Shown piece after piece: positions 32,658 to 42,036 of a stretch of 64,000 nt of DNA; the stretch's first letter is position 1; each line of letters starts with the position of its first letter. The position numbers and the translations under genes were made by a program. Source of the DNA: Bradyrhizobium tropiciagri (GTDB lineage: Bacteria; Pseudomonadota; Alphaproteobacteria; Rhizobiales; Xanthobacteraceae); contig NZ_JAFCKF010000015.1 in assembly GCF_018130545.1 (NCBI RefSeq), positions 1-64,000 of the forward strand, in the 5' to 3' direction. Under the pieces are notes generated by a model, which saw only the letters and a list, made by a program, of their open reading frames with translations, made no database searches and was not told where the DNA came from.

Positions 32658-33965
32658 ATGAGCGAGATCGCGGCTAACGGATCAATCGCGGAAGGCAATC
32701 CGGATGCAGGGTTGCTCGCCAGCGCCCTTTCCAAGAACACCTGGCGCCTGGTCCCGCTGCTCGGCCTCGCCTATCTCTTCAACTATCTCGACCGCACCAG
32801 CGTCGGCTTTGCTGCGCTGCAAATGAACAAGGACATCGGCCTCAGCGCCACGCAATTCGGCTGGGGCGCCGGCATCCTGTTCTTCAGCTACTGCCTGCTC
32901 GAAGTCCCCAGCAACATGATGATGTACCGTTTCGGCGCCCGGCGCTGGCTGGCCCGCATCATGATCACCTGGGGCTTGGCGGCCGCAGCGACCGCGATGG
33001 CGACGGGACCGCTCAGCTTCTACCTGATCCGCTTCCTGCTCGGTGTGTTCGAGGCCGGCTTCTTTCCGGGCGTGATCTGGTACCTCTCGATCTGGTTTCC
33101 TGAGAAGCACCGCACCGGCGTGCTGGCCTTGTTCATGGCCGCGACGCCACTTTCCTCGCTTCTCGGCAGTCCGATCTCGGCGGCCCTGCTCGGGATGGAC
33201 GGATTCTGGGGACTCGCAGGCTGGCAGTGGATGTTTCTGCTCGAAGGTCTGCCGGCTTGCGTACTCGGGATTCTCTGCCTCGTGCTGCTTGCCGATACGC
33301 CCGAGCAGGCCGGGTGGCTTACGCCTCAGGAACGACACGCGCTGCTGTCGGCTCTCGCCGGTGACAAGCATGACAAGCCCAAAAAGGATCTGTGGGCGGC
33401 GATGCAGGATGTGCGGGTGCTGATGCTCACCGCGATCACCTTCGCCTTCACGATCGGCTCCTACGGCATCGGCATCTGGCTGCCGCTGATCCTGAAGAGC
33501 CTCGGCCTGAGCAACATGCAAGTCGGTTGGCTTTCGGCGATCCCCTATTTGTTCGCGACGATCGGCATGCTGTTCTGGGCGCGTCTCGTCGACCGCAAGG
33601 GCCAGAAGATCTACAATCTCATGGCCGCGTTGATCCTCGGCGCCGTTGGCCTTGCGCTCTCCGTGGTCTTCAACTCGCTGGTTCCGGCGCTCGCCTGCCT
33701 GACGCTGGCGCTGGTCGGCACGATTTCGGCACGCACGGTGTTCTACACCATCCCGCAGAGCTTCCTGACCGGCGCCGCGGCGGCCGGAGGGATCGCGTTC
33801 ATCAACTCCGTCGGAGCGTTCGGCGGCTTCGTTGGCCCTTACATGGTCGGCTTCCTGAAGGACGCGACGGGCTCGTTCAACGCCGGCATGATCGGGATGG
33901 CCGTGATCCTTGTCGTCGCGACGGGAATTGCCGGCTCGCTCAAACTGGTCGCCGGCAAGATGTGA
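32658..33965 (+). CDS. MFS transporter, anion:cation symporter (ACS) type
   Basis: A 435-residue carrier with 12 hydrophobic segments. YLFNYLDRTSVGFAALQMNKDIGLSATQFGWGAGILFFSYCLLEVPSN is the ACS-family loop 2-3 region in several pieces, and WMFLLEGLPACVLGI and RTVFYTIPQSFLTG are also typical of this phthalate/tartrate/glucarate carrier family. The ATG follows AGGGAGGATCGGCGG. It is probably controlled by the divergent LysR protein. The transported organic acid cannot be told from sequence. Confidence 0.88.
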   Translation: MSEIAANGSIAEGNPDAGLLASALSKNTWRLVPLLGLAYLFNYLDRTSVGFAALQMNKDIGLSATQFGWGAGILFFSYCLLEVPSNMMMYRFGARRWLARIMITWGLAAAATAMATGPLSFYLIRFLLGVFEAGFFPGVIWYLSIWFPEKHRTGVLALFMAATPLSSLLGSPISAALLGMDGFWGLAGWQWMFLLEGLPACVLGILCLVLLADTPEQAGWLTPQERHALLSALAGDKHDKPKKDLWAAMQDVRVLMLTAITFAFTIGSYGIGIWLPLILKSLGLSNMQVGWLSAIPYLFATIGMLFWARLVDRKGQKIYNLMAALILGAVGLALSVVFNSLVPALACLTLALVGTISARTVFYTIPQSFLTGAAAAGGIAFINSVGAFGGFVGPYMVGFLKDATGSFNAGMIGMAVILVVATGIAGSLKLVAGKM

Positions 33966-34010
33966 GCACGGCTGGCGCGTCTCGCATCGCCCGCCAGGAT
34001 ACCGGCCGGC

Positions 34011-35558
34011 TTATCCCTGCTCGGCGGAGAGGAACAGGCGATAGGCCGGGTTTTCGCTCTCGTTCCAGTAGGGGTAACCAAGCGCATCGAGCGCCTGAAC
34101 GAACCGGGCGCGCTCCTGCGGCTTGACCTCGATGCCTGCCAGGATGCGCCCGTAGTCGGCGCCGTGATTGCGATAGTGGAACAGCGAAACGTTCCAGTCC
34201 GGCGCCAGGCTCTCGAGGAATTTCAGCAGCGCGCCGGGACGCTCCGGAAACTCGAAGCGATAGATCACTTCGTCCTTGAGCAGCGGGGCGCGGCCGCCCA
34301 CCATGTAGCGCACATGGTCCTTGGCCATCTCGTTCTCGCTGAGATCGAGGATCGGATAGCCTTCGCGGCGAAGCAGCTCCATGACTTCGCGCTTCTCGGC
34401 CTCGCCGCGGCTCAAAGCGATGCCGACGAAGAGCTGCGCCGGCGCTGTGGTCTCGGCAAAGCGATAGTTGAACTCGGTGATGGCCCGCGAGCCGAGGATG
34501 CGGATGAAGTGGCGATAGCTGCCCGGCTTCTCCGGCACGGTGACCGCAAGCAGGGCCTCCCGATGCTCGCCGACCTCGGCGCGGTCGGCAATGGTGCGCA
34601 GCCGGTCGAAATTCAGATTGGCGCCGCTGTTGACGGCAATCAGGCTGCCGTCGCTCAGCGCGCCGCGCTCGGCATAGGCCTTCAGGCCGGCGAGCGCCAA
34701 TGCGCCGGAGGGCTCCGCGACCGACCGCACGTCGTCGAAGATATCCTTGATTGCCGCGCACATCGCGTCGGTGTCGACGGTGACGACCTCGTCAAGCAGG
34801 TCGCGGCAGAGCCGGAACGTCTCGGCTCCCACCTTACGCACGGCGACACCGTCGGCGAACAGCCCGACCTGATCGAGCGCGACAACATTGCCCTTGGCCA
34901 GCGCCGCCGCCATCGACGCCGCGTCTGCCGGCTCCACGCCGACGACCTTGATCGAGGGATTGAGGAATTTGACGAACGCGGCCACGCCGGCCGCCAGCCC
35001 ACCGCCGCCGATCGGCACGAAGATCGCCTCGATCGGATCGGGATGCTGGCGCAGGATTTCCATACCCACAGTTCCCTGGCCGGCAATCACGTCGGGATCG
35101 TCGAACGGATGCACGAAGGTCAGGCCGCGCGCGACCTCGATCTCCCTGGCCTTGGTTTGCGCGTCGTCGAACGTGTCGCCATGCAGGACCACGTCGCCGC
35201 CCAGACGCCGGACGGCCTCGACCTTGATGGCGGGCGTCGTCCGCGGCATCACGATCGTCGCGGGAATACCGAGCTTGCGCGCCGACAGCGCCACGCCTTG
35301 CGCATGATTGCCCGCCGACGCGCAGATGACGCCCAGTCTGCGCTGCGCGTCCGGCAGCCTGACGATCTTGTTGTAGGCGCCGCGCAGCTTGAACGAGAAG
35401 ATCGGCTGAAAATCTTCCCGCTTCAGCAGCACGGTTCGCGACAGTCGTTCCGACAGCCGCGGCATCGGATCGAGCGGCGTCTCGACGGCCACGTCGTAGA
35501 CACGGGCGGTCAGGATGCTTTGAGCGTAGTCACGAAGCGCGTTGTCGGCAGCGGTCAT
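34011..35558 (-). CDS. ilvA: Threonine ammonia-lyase, biosynthetic
   Basis: A 515-residue PLP enzyme making 2-oxobutanoate from threonine for isoleucine synthesis. The Schiff-base lysine is Lys57 in IFSFKLRGAYNK. SAGNHAQGVALSA and PIGGGGLAAG bind PLP phosphate. Two ACT-like regulatory domains follow the catalytic part (about 330-420 and 425-510), the form feedback-inhibited by isoleucine. The ATG overlaps the stop of an upstream 87-codon frame as ATGA. It is convergent to the MFS gene with 45 bases between. Confidence 0.94.
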   Translation of the reverse strand: MTAADNALRDYAQSILTARVYDVAVETPLDPMPRLSERLSRTVLLKREDFQPIFSFKLRGAYNKIVRLPDAQRRLGVICASAGNHAQGVALSARKLGIPATIVMPRTTPAIKVEAVRRLGGDVVLHGDTFDDAQTKAREIEVARGLTFVHPFDDPDVIAGQGTVGMEILRQHPDPIEAIFVPIGGGGLAAGVAAFVKFLNPSIKVVGVEPADAASMAAALAKGNVVALDQVGLFADGVAVRKVGAETFRLCRDLLDEVVTVDTDAMCAAIKDIFDDVRSVAEPSGALALAGLKAYAERGALSDGSLIAVNSGANLNFDRLRTIADRAEVGEHREALLAVTVPEKPGSYRHFIRILGSRAITEFNYRFAETTAPAQLFVGIALSRGEAEKREVMELLRREGYPILDLSENEMAKDHVRYMVGGRAPLLKDEVIYRFEFPERPGALLKFLESLAPDWNVSLFHYRNHGADYGRILAGIEVKPQERARFVQALDALGYPYWNESENPAYRLFLSAEQG

Positions 35559-35923
35559 CGGGTCGCTTTTATCGATGGGGAGGCAATCCGTATCGGTTGC
35601 ACCTGCCCATCGTCGGCGCCGACCTGGCGAGCAGACGGCACGGAGCCGACCGCTGCATCCAGGTCGAACCTTCGCATGACCGGAGGCTCGAGTGAAGCAA
35701 AGACCGCCGGATCAATCGCCTGGCCGAACGTATGTGAAGCCATCCGGGCCGTCGCAGGGGCGCGGCCAAAATATCGAAAAACAACCCCATGCAAAGTAGC
35801 CGGCGTCGACCGGACCACTTGACACGTCGGGCAACTCAGGGATACATTTCTACTATTCCGAAGACCGCCTACCGTAGCTGAATCGGCGACCTGGCCAAAA
35901 ATACCGCCCTGACGTTGACCGCT
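35559..35923. other. Upstream region of ilvA with repeat and a possible leader frame
   Basis: This is about 365 bases between ilvA and the end of the M24 gene. It holds the inverted second copy of the dispersed repeat. A minus-strand frame of 87 codons starts inside that repeat (GTG at 35818) and ends at 35555, overlapping the ilvA ATG. I do not recognise its product and cannot say it is translated. No Ile/Val-rich leader peptide typical of attenuation is visible. Confidence 0.45.
35755..35863 (-). repeat. Dispersed repeat, copy B
   Basis: Read on the minus strand it matches 1604-1721: CTTCGGAATAGTAGAAATG, CTGAGTTGCCCGACGTGTC, CTTTGCATGGGGTTG and CGATATTTTGG occur in the same order, with one T inserted in the T-run and a diverged centre. 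It ends about 200 bases upstream of ilvA. Confidence 0.75.
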
Positions 35924-37114
35924 TCACGCGGAGAGACGCGACGAATTCCATCCCCTGCGATGGTCTCCGGGCGCTTCCCAGCCGGATTCGGAGACGATCA
36001 GCGTATCCTCGAGCTTGATGTAGCCGCGCGCCGGATGCAGCAGCGCGGTTTCGATCGAGATCACCATTCCGCATTCGAGCGGCAGGTCGGCATCATACGG
36101 CGCGTAAGGCACCGGGCCGGTCGCGGTCAGGCGCGGCGCTTCGTGACTGACAAGCCCGATGCCGTGTGCGGTGAAGTCGAGCACGGCGCGATGCGGAGAA
36201 GCTTTGACCGCAGCCTCACCCGCCGCGACGATATCGCCGCCCAAAGCGCCCGGCTGGATCGCGCGCCGGGCCACCTGCTGGATGTCCTCGACCTCTCGCA
36301 ACAACTCGCGCAGCTCGCTGTCGGGCTCTCCCAGAATTCCCATGCGACTGAGGTCGCCGATATAGCCCCGGTAGTTTCCGCCGGAATCGATCGAGATCAC
36401 GTCGCCCTCTTCGAGGCGCTGGCTCGACGGCGCGCGGTTATGGCTCTTGCCTGCGGCAATCAGGCAATATTCGAAGACGAGATCGCGTTCCTGCTCCTCG
36501 CGGCGCAGACGGGCGACGACATCGTTCTTGGTCATGCCCGGGGCGCAGGCCTTGAACGTCGCCATCATCGCGTCGACGACTCGTTCGGAAGCTTCCCGGA
36601 TGAGGTCCAGTTCGGCGGGAGATTTTACGGCGCGAAGGCGCTCGAGCGTGAAATGGGCCTCGCGGAACTCGACATTGTTAAACCCGGCAAACAGATGATC
36701 CCTGGCATCGGCCGGCAGGAAGCCTGCCTCGATACCGACGCGCTTGGCTGCGCCGCCCAGTTTTCTCACATGATCGATCGCAAGTCCGATCGCATCGATC
36801 GTTCCCCAGCTGGCTGTCTTGACGATCGGCGTCCATATCCGTCCGAGCTCGTGCTCGAATTTTTCCATGCGGTTGCCGATGTAGGCCGAATGTTCCGGAT
36901 GCCCCTTCTGATAGACGAACACCGGCAGATAGCGGCTGGTGCCGATCGCTTCCATGACGTCGAAGAAGAAGAAGCGATATCCACCGAGCAAATACTGCAC
37001 ATTATAACGCGAGGTGACGATCAGGATGTCGAGCCCCGCTTCATCCATCAGCCGATCGAGTTTTGCGGTGTCGAACGGTGCCGCCGCCGCGATCGTGTCG
37101 AGTGCATTGTCCAT
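35924..37114 (-). CDS. M24-family metallohydrolase (Xaa-Pro peptidase/creatinase-like)
   Basis: A 396-residue pita-bread-fold enzyme. The N-terminal creatinase-type domain (YNVQYLLGGYRFFFFDVM) precedes the metal-binding catalytic domain. All five metal ligands are recognisable: Asp in ISIDSGGNYRGY and IGDLSRMG, His in TAHGIGLVSHEAP, and Glu in VISIETALLHP and IKLEDTLIV. It is the last gene of the flavin monooxygenase operon. Members hydrolyse Xaa-Pro dipeptides or C-N bonds in small molecules (creatine, ectoine derivatives), so a catabolic amide hydrolase is plausible here. Confidence 0.88.
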   Translation of the reverse strand: MDNALDTIAAAAPFDTAKLDRLMDEAGLDILIVTSRYNVQYLLGGYRFFFFDVMEAIGTSRYLPVFVYQKGHPEHSAYIGNRMEKFEHELGRIWTPIVKTASWGTIDAIGLAIDHVRKLGGAAKRVGIEAGFLPADARDHLFAGFNNVEFREAHFTLERLRAVKSPAELDLIREASERVVDAMMATFKACAPGMTKNDVVARLRREEQERDLVFEYCLIAAGKSHNRAPSSQRLEEGDVISIDSGGNYRGYIGDLSRMGILGEPDSELRELLREVEDIQQVARRAIQPGALGGDIVAAGEAAVKASPHRAVLDFTAHGIGLVSHEAPRLTATGPVPYAPYDADLPLECGMVISIETALLHPARGYIKLEDTLIVSESGWEAPGDHRRGWNSSRLSA

Positions 37115-37133
37115 GTCTTGACCTTCCGTCTTC

Positions 37134-38546
37134 TCAAGTTGCGGTTTTCGCCGCCAGCGACTTCGACGTGGCGCCCGAGCCGGCGCTCTCCCCGAACAGC
37201 GCTACCGGGCGTCCGTGCGGCTCGACGCCGAGGAACGTGAAGGCAAGGCCGATCAGGAGACCGGCGCCGGCAAGAAAGCAGAACGCCGGCATCACCGCCG
37301 CAGCGGTTGCGCTCGGATGCACGAGATTGTCCGCACCGGCGATCAACGCGAGACACAGCGGGCCTACGATCTTGCCGACCCCGTTCGAGAGCTGCGCAAG
37401 GCCGACCGCGCGTCCCGACAGCTGGACCGGAAAGATCTCCGCTGGATAGGGCCCGATGTTCGAGAATCCGCCGTCGAAGAACAACGCGCCGATGATCAGG
37501 AAGACCAGGAACAGCGGGACCGAGCCGGCAAAGTCGTTGTGAAAATAGGCTGCCAGCGCCAGCGAAACCGCGGTGCCATAGCCCATCAACTGCCCACACG
37601 GCTTGCGGCCGATCCGGTTCGCGAGGAAGGCAAATCCAGTCCGGCCAAGCACGCCCGCGAGGCTGACATAGATGAACATCTTCGCCGCCTCCTGCGGCGC
37701 GACGCGCAGCAGCAGCGCCACGATCGTCGGTCCCCACAAAAACACGCCGTAATTCGCCGTACTGGCGCCGAACCAGATCAGAACCGTCAGCCAGAAGCGG
37801 CGCTGCTCGGCAAAGAGATCGGCGAATGTCGCCGGGTTCGCCGGCGGCAGCGTGGGCAAGGCGAACTTATCGCCGCCGGCCCGATAGAGCTTTCGGATGC
37901 TGGCCTGGGCCTCGCGCACACGGCCCTTGCTGATCAGCCAGCGCGGCGATTCCGGCATGATGATCATGGTCAGAATGGCGAGGATGATCGGCAGGAAGCC
38001 GACCGCCGCCAATCCGCGCCAGCCAACCAGCGGCAGCAGGAAGCTCGCCGTGACCGACGCCGAAAGCACGCCAAAGGCGACGGGGACGACCACGAGGCTC
38101 GTGACCAGCGTCCGGTGGCGGGTAGGCGCAAATTCGACAATAGCCGGGACTGCCGCCGCTGCGCCCGCGGCAAGGCCGAGGCCGACGAAGAAACGCAGGA
38201 TCGCAAACGCAATCCAGCCGTCTTCGGGAATGAACGCGATCGCGCCCGAGGTCAGGCCGCAGAGCAGAACGCCCGATATCGCCAGCGGCTTACGCCCGAA
38301 ACGATCCGCGAGGAAGCCCGCGACGAATGCTCCCAGCATCGCCCCAACGCCCGCGCTCATCAGCATGATCGAGGTTTGCCCGAACGTCAGGTGCCATTTC
38401 GGCGCCAGCACCGAGACCAGAAATCCGACCACAAAGAAATCGAAGAAATCGACCACGCCGGTGACGGCGAAGATGATGATCGATAGCCAGTAGCGCGTCG
38501 TCACCGGCGCTTCGTCGAACGGCACTGCATTCGCCTGCTCAGGCAT
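37134..38546 (-). CDS. MFS transporter, AAHS/sugar-porter-like
   Basis: A 470-residue carrier with 12 hydrophobic segments and the MFS loop motif GFLADRFGRKPLAISG after helix 2 and NRIGRKPCGQLMG in the second half. PESPRWLISKGR after helix 6 is characteristic of the sugar/aromatic-acid porter group. It lies between the hydrolase and the M24 genes (19 bases to the latter), so it likely brings in the substrate of the monooxygenase operon. Confidence 0.88.
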   Translation of the reverse strand: MPEQANAVPFDEAPVTTRYWLSIIIFAVTGVVDFFDFFVVGFLVSVLAPKWHLTFGQTSIMLMSAGVGAMLGAFVAGFLADRFGRKPLAISGVLLCGLTSGAIAFIPEDGWIAFAILRFFVGLGLAAGAAAAVPAIVEFAPTRHRTLVTSLVVVPVAFGVLSASVTASFLLPLVGWRGLAAVGFLPIILAILTMIIMPESPRWLISKGRVREAQASIRKLYRAGGDKFALPTLPPANPATFADLFAEQRRFWLTVLIWFGASTANYGVFLWGPTIVALLLRVAPQEAAKMFIYVSLAGVLGRTGFAFLANRIGRKPCGQLMGYGTAVSLALAAYFHNDFAGSVPLFLVFLIIGALFFDGGFSNIGPYPAEIFPVQLSGRAVGLAQLSNGVGKIVGPLCLALIAGADNLVHPSATAAAVMPAFCFLAGAGLLIGLAFTFLGVEPHGRPVALFGESAGSGATSKSLAAKTAT

Positions 38547-38564
38547 GGTTTCCCCCTGTTGTTG

Positions 38565-39356
38565 TCACGCCGCCTTCTTTTTTGAATTCAGAAATGCCGT
38601 CACCGCCTCCGCCAGCCGCTCGGGGGCCTGGATCGACGCGACATGGCCGACGCCCGCGATGGTCTTGGTCTCGGCGCGCGCGAGGTCACGAGCGAGCGAA
38701 AATGTCTCTGCATTCGGGATCAGCCGGTCGCCAGCACCTGCCAACAGCAGGGTCGGGCGATCGAAGCCGGTCAGCTCGGCGGCAACAGGCTGCGCGAGCA
38801 ACGCGCCGCGTCGCGCCTTCTGGCCGTCGTCGCGGCTGGAGCCGCGGAAGATGTCGATCAGTTCGGGCCGCGTGCGCAGGTAATCCGGCGGGAAGAAGAA
38901 CTCCGCGATCTTCGGCGCATTGGCGATGGTGTCGCCACGATACGAAGCGAGTGTGCGGAAGACATCGGCATTGACGTCCAGCGGGCTTCTGTTGACCTTC
39001 CAGGTGCTGCTCAGGATCAGGCGGTCGATGCTGCCGGGATGGCGGGCCGCCAGCACTTGCGCGATCTGGCCGCCCAGCGAGGTCCCGAAGACATGGGCGC
39101 GATCGTAGCCGAGCCCGGTGATCAAAGCCGCAGCATCATCTGCCAGATCGGCCAGCGAGTAGGATGACGACGGATTTCGAGTGGCGCCGGAATCGCGCTG
39201 GTCGTAGGCGATCACGGTGAAATCAGCCGCCAACACAGGCGCAAGAGCGTCGAACATCGAATGATCGGCCTCACCGCCATGGAGCAGCACGATCGGCTCG
39301 CCACGTCCCGTCTTCTCATATGCCGTGACGACGCCGTTGGATTCGAACGATTGCAT
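38565..39356 (-). CDS. Alpha/beta hydrolase
   Basis: A 263-residue alpha/beta-hydrolase. Features are the oxyanion HGG (IVLLHGGEADHSMFD), the nucleophile elbow GTSLGGQIAQ (Ser about 100), the acid in LLAGAGDRLIP, and the catalytic His in VGHVASIQAPERLAE. The ATG at 39356 lies 11 bases after the monooxygenase stop; the longer frame is antisense-like. In an aromatic catabolic operon it would hydrolyse a ring-cleavage product, ester or enol lactone. Confidence 0.9.
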   Translation of the reverse strand: MQSFESNGVVTAYEKTGRGEPIVLLHGGEADHSMFDALAPVLAADFTVIAYDQRDSGATRNPSSSYSLADLADDAAALITGLGYDRAHVFGTSLGGQIAQVLAARHPGSIDRLILSSTWKVNRSPLDVNADVFRTLASYRGDTIANAPKIAEFFFPPDYLRTRPELIDIFRGSSRDDGQKARRGALLAQPVAAELTGFDRPTLLLAGAGDRLIPNAETFSLARDLARAETKTIAGVGHVASIQAPERLAEAVTAFLNSKKKAA

Positions 39357-39367
39357 CGGAGCCCCCG

Positions 39368-40987
39368 CTAGTGCAGCAGCGTTGAAAGGGCGCCTGCCAA
39401 TTCCATTGCCGGGTCCGACGGCAGCCACGGCATCCGCCACGCCACGTGGCCGTCGGGACGCACCAGCACGGCGCCGCGCATGCCCAGTTGGAATCCGTCC
39501 GCGGGATCGGCCGACGGCAATTGTTTCAGCGAGAGCGGCAAGCGGGTCTTCTCCGACACTTGCTTCCCCGCCTCCAGCCACTCGCTGCCGAGCGGCCCCG
39601 TGACGACGGTGAACTGCTTGTCGAACCAGTCGAGCGTGGATTTCTTGCGCGACGGCTCGAGCCACATATGCGGAAAGCGCGCGCCGGGGCGGTCTGACGG
39701 CGTGTAGTAGCGGGAGTTCAATGCCTTCGCGACAGTGCCATCGGGGATCACCGCGCCCTCCTCGTAATTGTGTCCGAGGTTCTGGCCGATGCTATGCAGA
39801 TGATTGTCCATATCGTTGATCCAGAACTTGATCCGGTCCGGATCGCGCGATCGCACGGCGTCGTCGGTCAGCCCAAAGCGCAGCCGGTTGCCGTAGCTGA
39901 AATTGGCGTTGGACTGCGCAATCGGGCGGCGTTCGCTGGAATAGCTGTCGAGCAGCTTTTCATCCGCGAGGCCCTTCAGCACGAAGGCGAGCTTCCAGGC
40001 GAGATTATGCGCGTCCTGAACGCCGGAGTTCAGGCCAAACCCGCCGGTGGGCGGAAAACGGTGCGCGCAGTCGCCGACCAGAAACACCCGGCCCTTTCGA
40101 AAGGTCTCGGCGACCTGCATGCTGACGCGCCAGATCGAACGGTTCAAAAGCGTGACGTCGAGGTCCGGAATGCCGGCATGGCCGCGCGCGATCTCGATGA
40201 ACTCCTGGTCGGTCCACGGCCGCTCGCGATCGTCCTTGGTCAGGCCGATCTGCGTTACCGTCAGCCAGCGATCCCGGCCGTTGGTGTTCAGGATGCCGGC
40301 GCGCGGCAGATCGGGCTTGTCCGGGACGATGATGAAGCCGGCGGCCTCGCGCGCGATCGGCAGCCGCGACAGATCGGCGCGCCAATACTCGTTCGACATC
40401 ACCGCCAGTGTCGACGGCCCGACCATCTCGATCCCGGCGCTGCGCCGCGTCTGGCTGCCCGCGCCGTCGGCGGCGATCAAATAGGTCGCCGTCCACTGCG
40501 TCACCTCGCCGGTCTTCTCGCAACGCGTCGTGACATTGACGCCGCTGTTGGTCTCCTCGAACGATTCACAGGACGTGTTGAACAGGACCGTGGCGTGCCG
40601 GGACTTCTCGACAACCCGCAGGATTTCTTCCTCGACCGCATCCTGCGCGACCAGGCTCTTCCAGGCAGGCGTATGACCGACATTCGGCTCGGGACGGGTG
40701 CGGCCGAACTCGTGACCCGCGATGCTGTCGAGGAACACGAACATGTCGGAGTTGTCCTGCAGGCCGCGGTTGCGGATCGCCTGCTCGATCCCCCACTGCC
40801 GGAAGATCTCCATGGTGCGAACCCAGCAGCCGCGCGACTTGGGATGATCCGTCGTGGTCGCGCTCTTCTCGACCACCACGCAGTCGATGCCGAAGCGATC
40901 GAGCAGCAGCGACATCGCGAGGCCAACCGGCCCGCCGCCGGCGATGAATACGGATGTCTGGCGTGCCTCGTCGGTGGCGGTGCCCAT
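39368..40987 (-). CDS. FAD-dependent aromatic monooxygenase (PheA/MhpA-like)
   Basis: A 539-residue class A flavin monooxygenase. It has the N-terminal GxGxxG in FIAGGGPVGLAMSLLLDRFG, followed by a Glu in CVVVEKS, the DG motif (LIAADGAGSQTRR), and GDCAHRFPPTGGFGLNSGVQDAHNLAWKL for FAD ribityl binding. The C-terminal thioredoxin-like domain of the phenol hydroxylase group is suggested by LGMRGAVLVRPDGHVAWR. It hydroxylates an aromatic ring using NAD(P)H. It is first in an operon divergent from a LysR regulator. GAGGAGAC precedes the ATG. Confidence 0.9.
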   Translation of the reverse strand: MGTATDEARQTSVFIAGGGPVGLAMSLLLDRFGIDCVVVEKSATTTDHPKSRGCWVRTMEIFRQWGIEQAIRNRGLQDNSDMFVFLDSIAGHEFGRTRPEPNVGHTPAWKSLVAQDAVEEEILRVVEKSRHATVLFNTSCESFEETNSGVNVTTRCEKTGEVTQWTATYLIAADGAGSQTRRSAGIEMVGPSTLAVMSNEYWRADLSRLPIAREAAGFIIVPDKPDLPRAGILNTNGRDRWLTVTQIGLTKDDRERPWTDQEFIEIARGHAGIPDLDVTLLNRSIWRVSMQVAETFRKGRVFLVGDCAHRFPPTGGFGLNSGVQDAHNLAWKLAFVLKGLADEKLLDSYSSERRPIAQSNANFSYGNRLRFGLTDDAVRSRDPDRIKFWINDMDNHLHSIGQNLGHNYEEGAVIPDGTVAKALNSRYYTPSDRPGARFPHMWLEPSRKKSTLDWFDKQFTVVTGPLGSEWLEAGKQVSEKTRLPLSLKQLPSADPADGFQLGMRGAVLVRPDGHVAWRMPWLPSDPAMELAGALSTLLH

Positions 40988-41067
40988 GCTCGCGTCTCCT
41001 CGGTTTGATCGTTGCGAGGAGACTGCTCTCTTTTTGGTATCTCACAAGAATATGTTTGATATGGTAT

Positions 41068-41086
41068 CCATCTCGATTTGAGATGG
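41068..41086. promoter_or_regulatory. Inverted repeat CCATCTC-N5-GAGATGG before the LysR gene
   Basis: A perfect 7-base inverted repeat lies 8-26 bases upstream of the LysR ATG and overlaps its purine-rich ribosome site (GAGATGGAG). In DNA it may be an autoregulatory LTTR site between the divergent genes. In RNA it could fold and mask the ribosome site. Confidence 0.45.
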
Positions 41087-41093
41087 AGCAATC

Positions 41094-41990
41094 ATGGACC
41101 TGCGGCAGATCCGTTATTTCGTTGCCGTCGCCGAGCGTGGCGGCTTTGCTGCGGCGGCGAGCACCCTGAATGTCGCCCAGTCGGCGCTCAGCCGTCACGT
41201 CAAGGAACTCGAAGACGAACTGGGCGGTGCTTTGCTCGAACGCGGCGCGCGCGGTGTCTCCGTCACGGAATCCGGCAAGGTGCTGCTGGCGCGAGGACGT
41301 TGGCTGCTTGGGACCATCGACGACATCAAGGCCGAGGTGCGCACCGAAAATCGTGAACCCAGCGGCACGGTGCGGATCGGCGCGCCACCGAGCCTCGGCG
41401 ATATCCTCTATCCGCCGCTTGCCCAGACCTTCGTGAAGCAGTTTCCGCGCGTGCGGCTCGAGTTGAGCGAGAGCCTGACGGAGAACGCATCCGAACGCCT
41501 ATTGCGGGGTGAGCTAGATCTGGCGATCGTGACGACGCCGTCGCCCAACGATCACCTCGACTATGAGATGCTGGTTGTCGAGCAGGTGTTCCTGATCGGA
41601 CCGTCGCGCGATCCGCTGCTGAAGCGCGGCAAGCTGACCCGCAAGGAGTTCGACGCCCTGCCATCCGCCGTGGCCCCGCTCAGCCGCAACCCATTCCCCT
41701 CGACAATGCTCTGCGCGGTGCGGGTCGACAACAGCACCCCGATGAAGCGCATGGTGGCCGCGGGCCTCGGCTATGCTTTGCTGCCATTCTCCGGCATTCA
41801 TCAGGAAGTGGCGTCCGGAACGCTATCGGCGGCACTGTTGCCGTGGATGCGCGCCGAGCGCGTGCTGGCGCTGCCGCGCGGACGGCCGGTCAGCCGGGCA
41901 ACGCGGGAAGCGATTGCCGTGCTGAAGACCATCTGCCGCGCGCTGATCGATGAGGGGATTATCCTGACCGCGCCGACGCGCAAGACCTGA
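41094..41990 (+). CDS. LysR-family transcriptional regulator
   Basis: A 298-residue LTTR with the canonical N-terminus MDLRQIRYFVAVAERGGFAAAASTL, NVAQSALSRHVKELEDELG, and LLERGARGVSVTESG, then an effector-binding domain (GTVRIGAPPSLGDILYPPLAQTF). It is similar to CatR/NAC-type regulators of aromatic catabolism. It is divergent from the monooxygenase operon with about 105 bases between starts and likely activates it when the aromatic inducer is present. Confidence 0.92.
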   Translation: MDLRQIRYFVAVAERGGFAAAASTLNVAQSALSRHVKELEDELGGALLERGARGVSVTESGKVLLARGRWLLGTIDDIKAEVRTENREPSGTVRIGAPPSLGDILYPPLAQTFVKQFPRVRLELSESLTENASERLLRGELDLAIVTTPSPNDHLDYEMLVVEQVFLIGPSRDPLLKRGKLTRKEFDALPSAVAPLSRNPFPSTMLCAVRVDNSTPMKRMVAAGLGYALLPFSGIHQEVASGTLSAALLPWMRAERVLALPRGRPVSRATREAIAVLKTICRALIDEGIILTAPTRKT

Positions 41991-42036
41991 ACGCTCCTCC
42001 AGTTCGCGCCCTTCCCGCCAACCAACCATCTTGACC

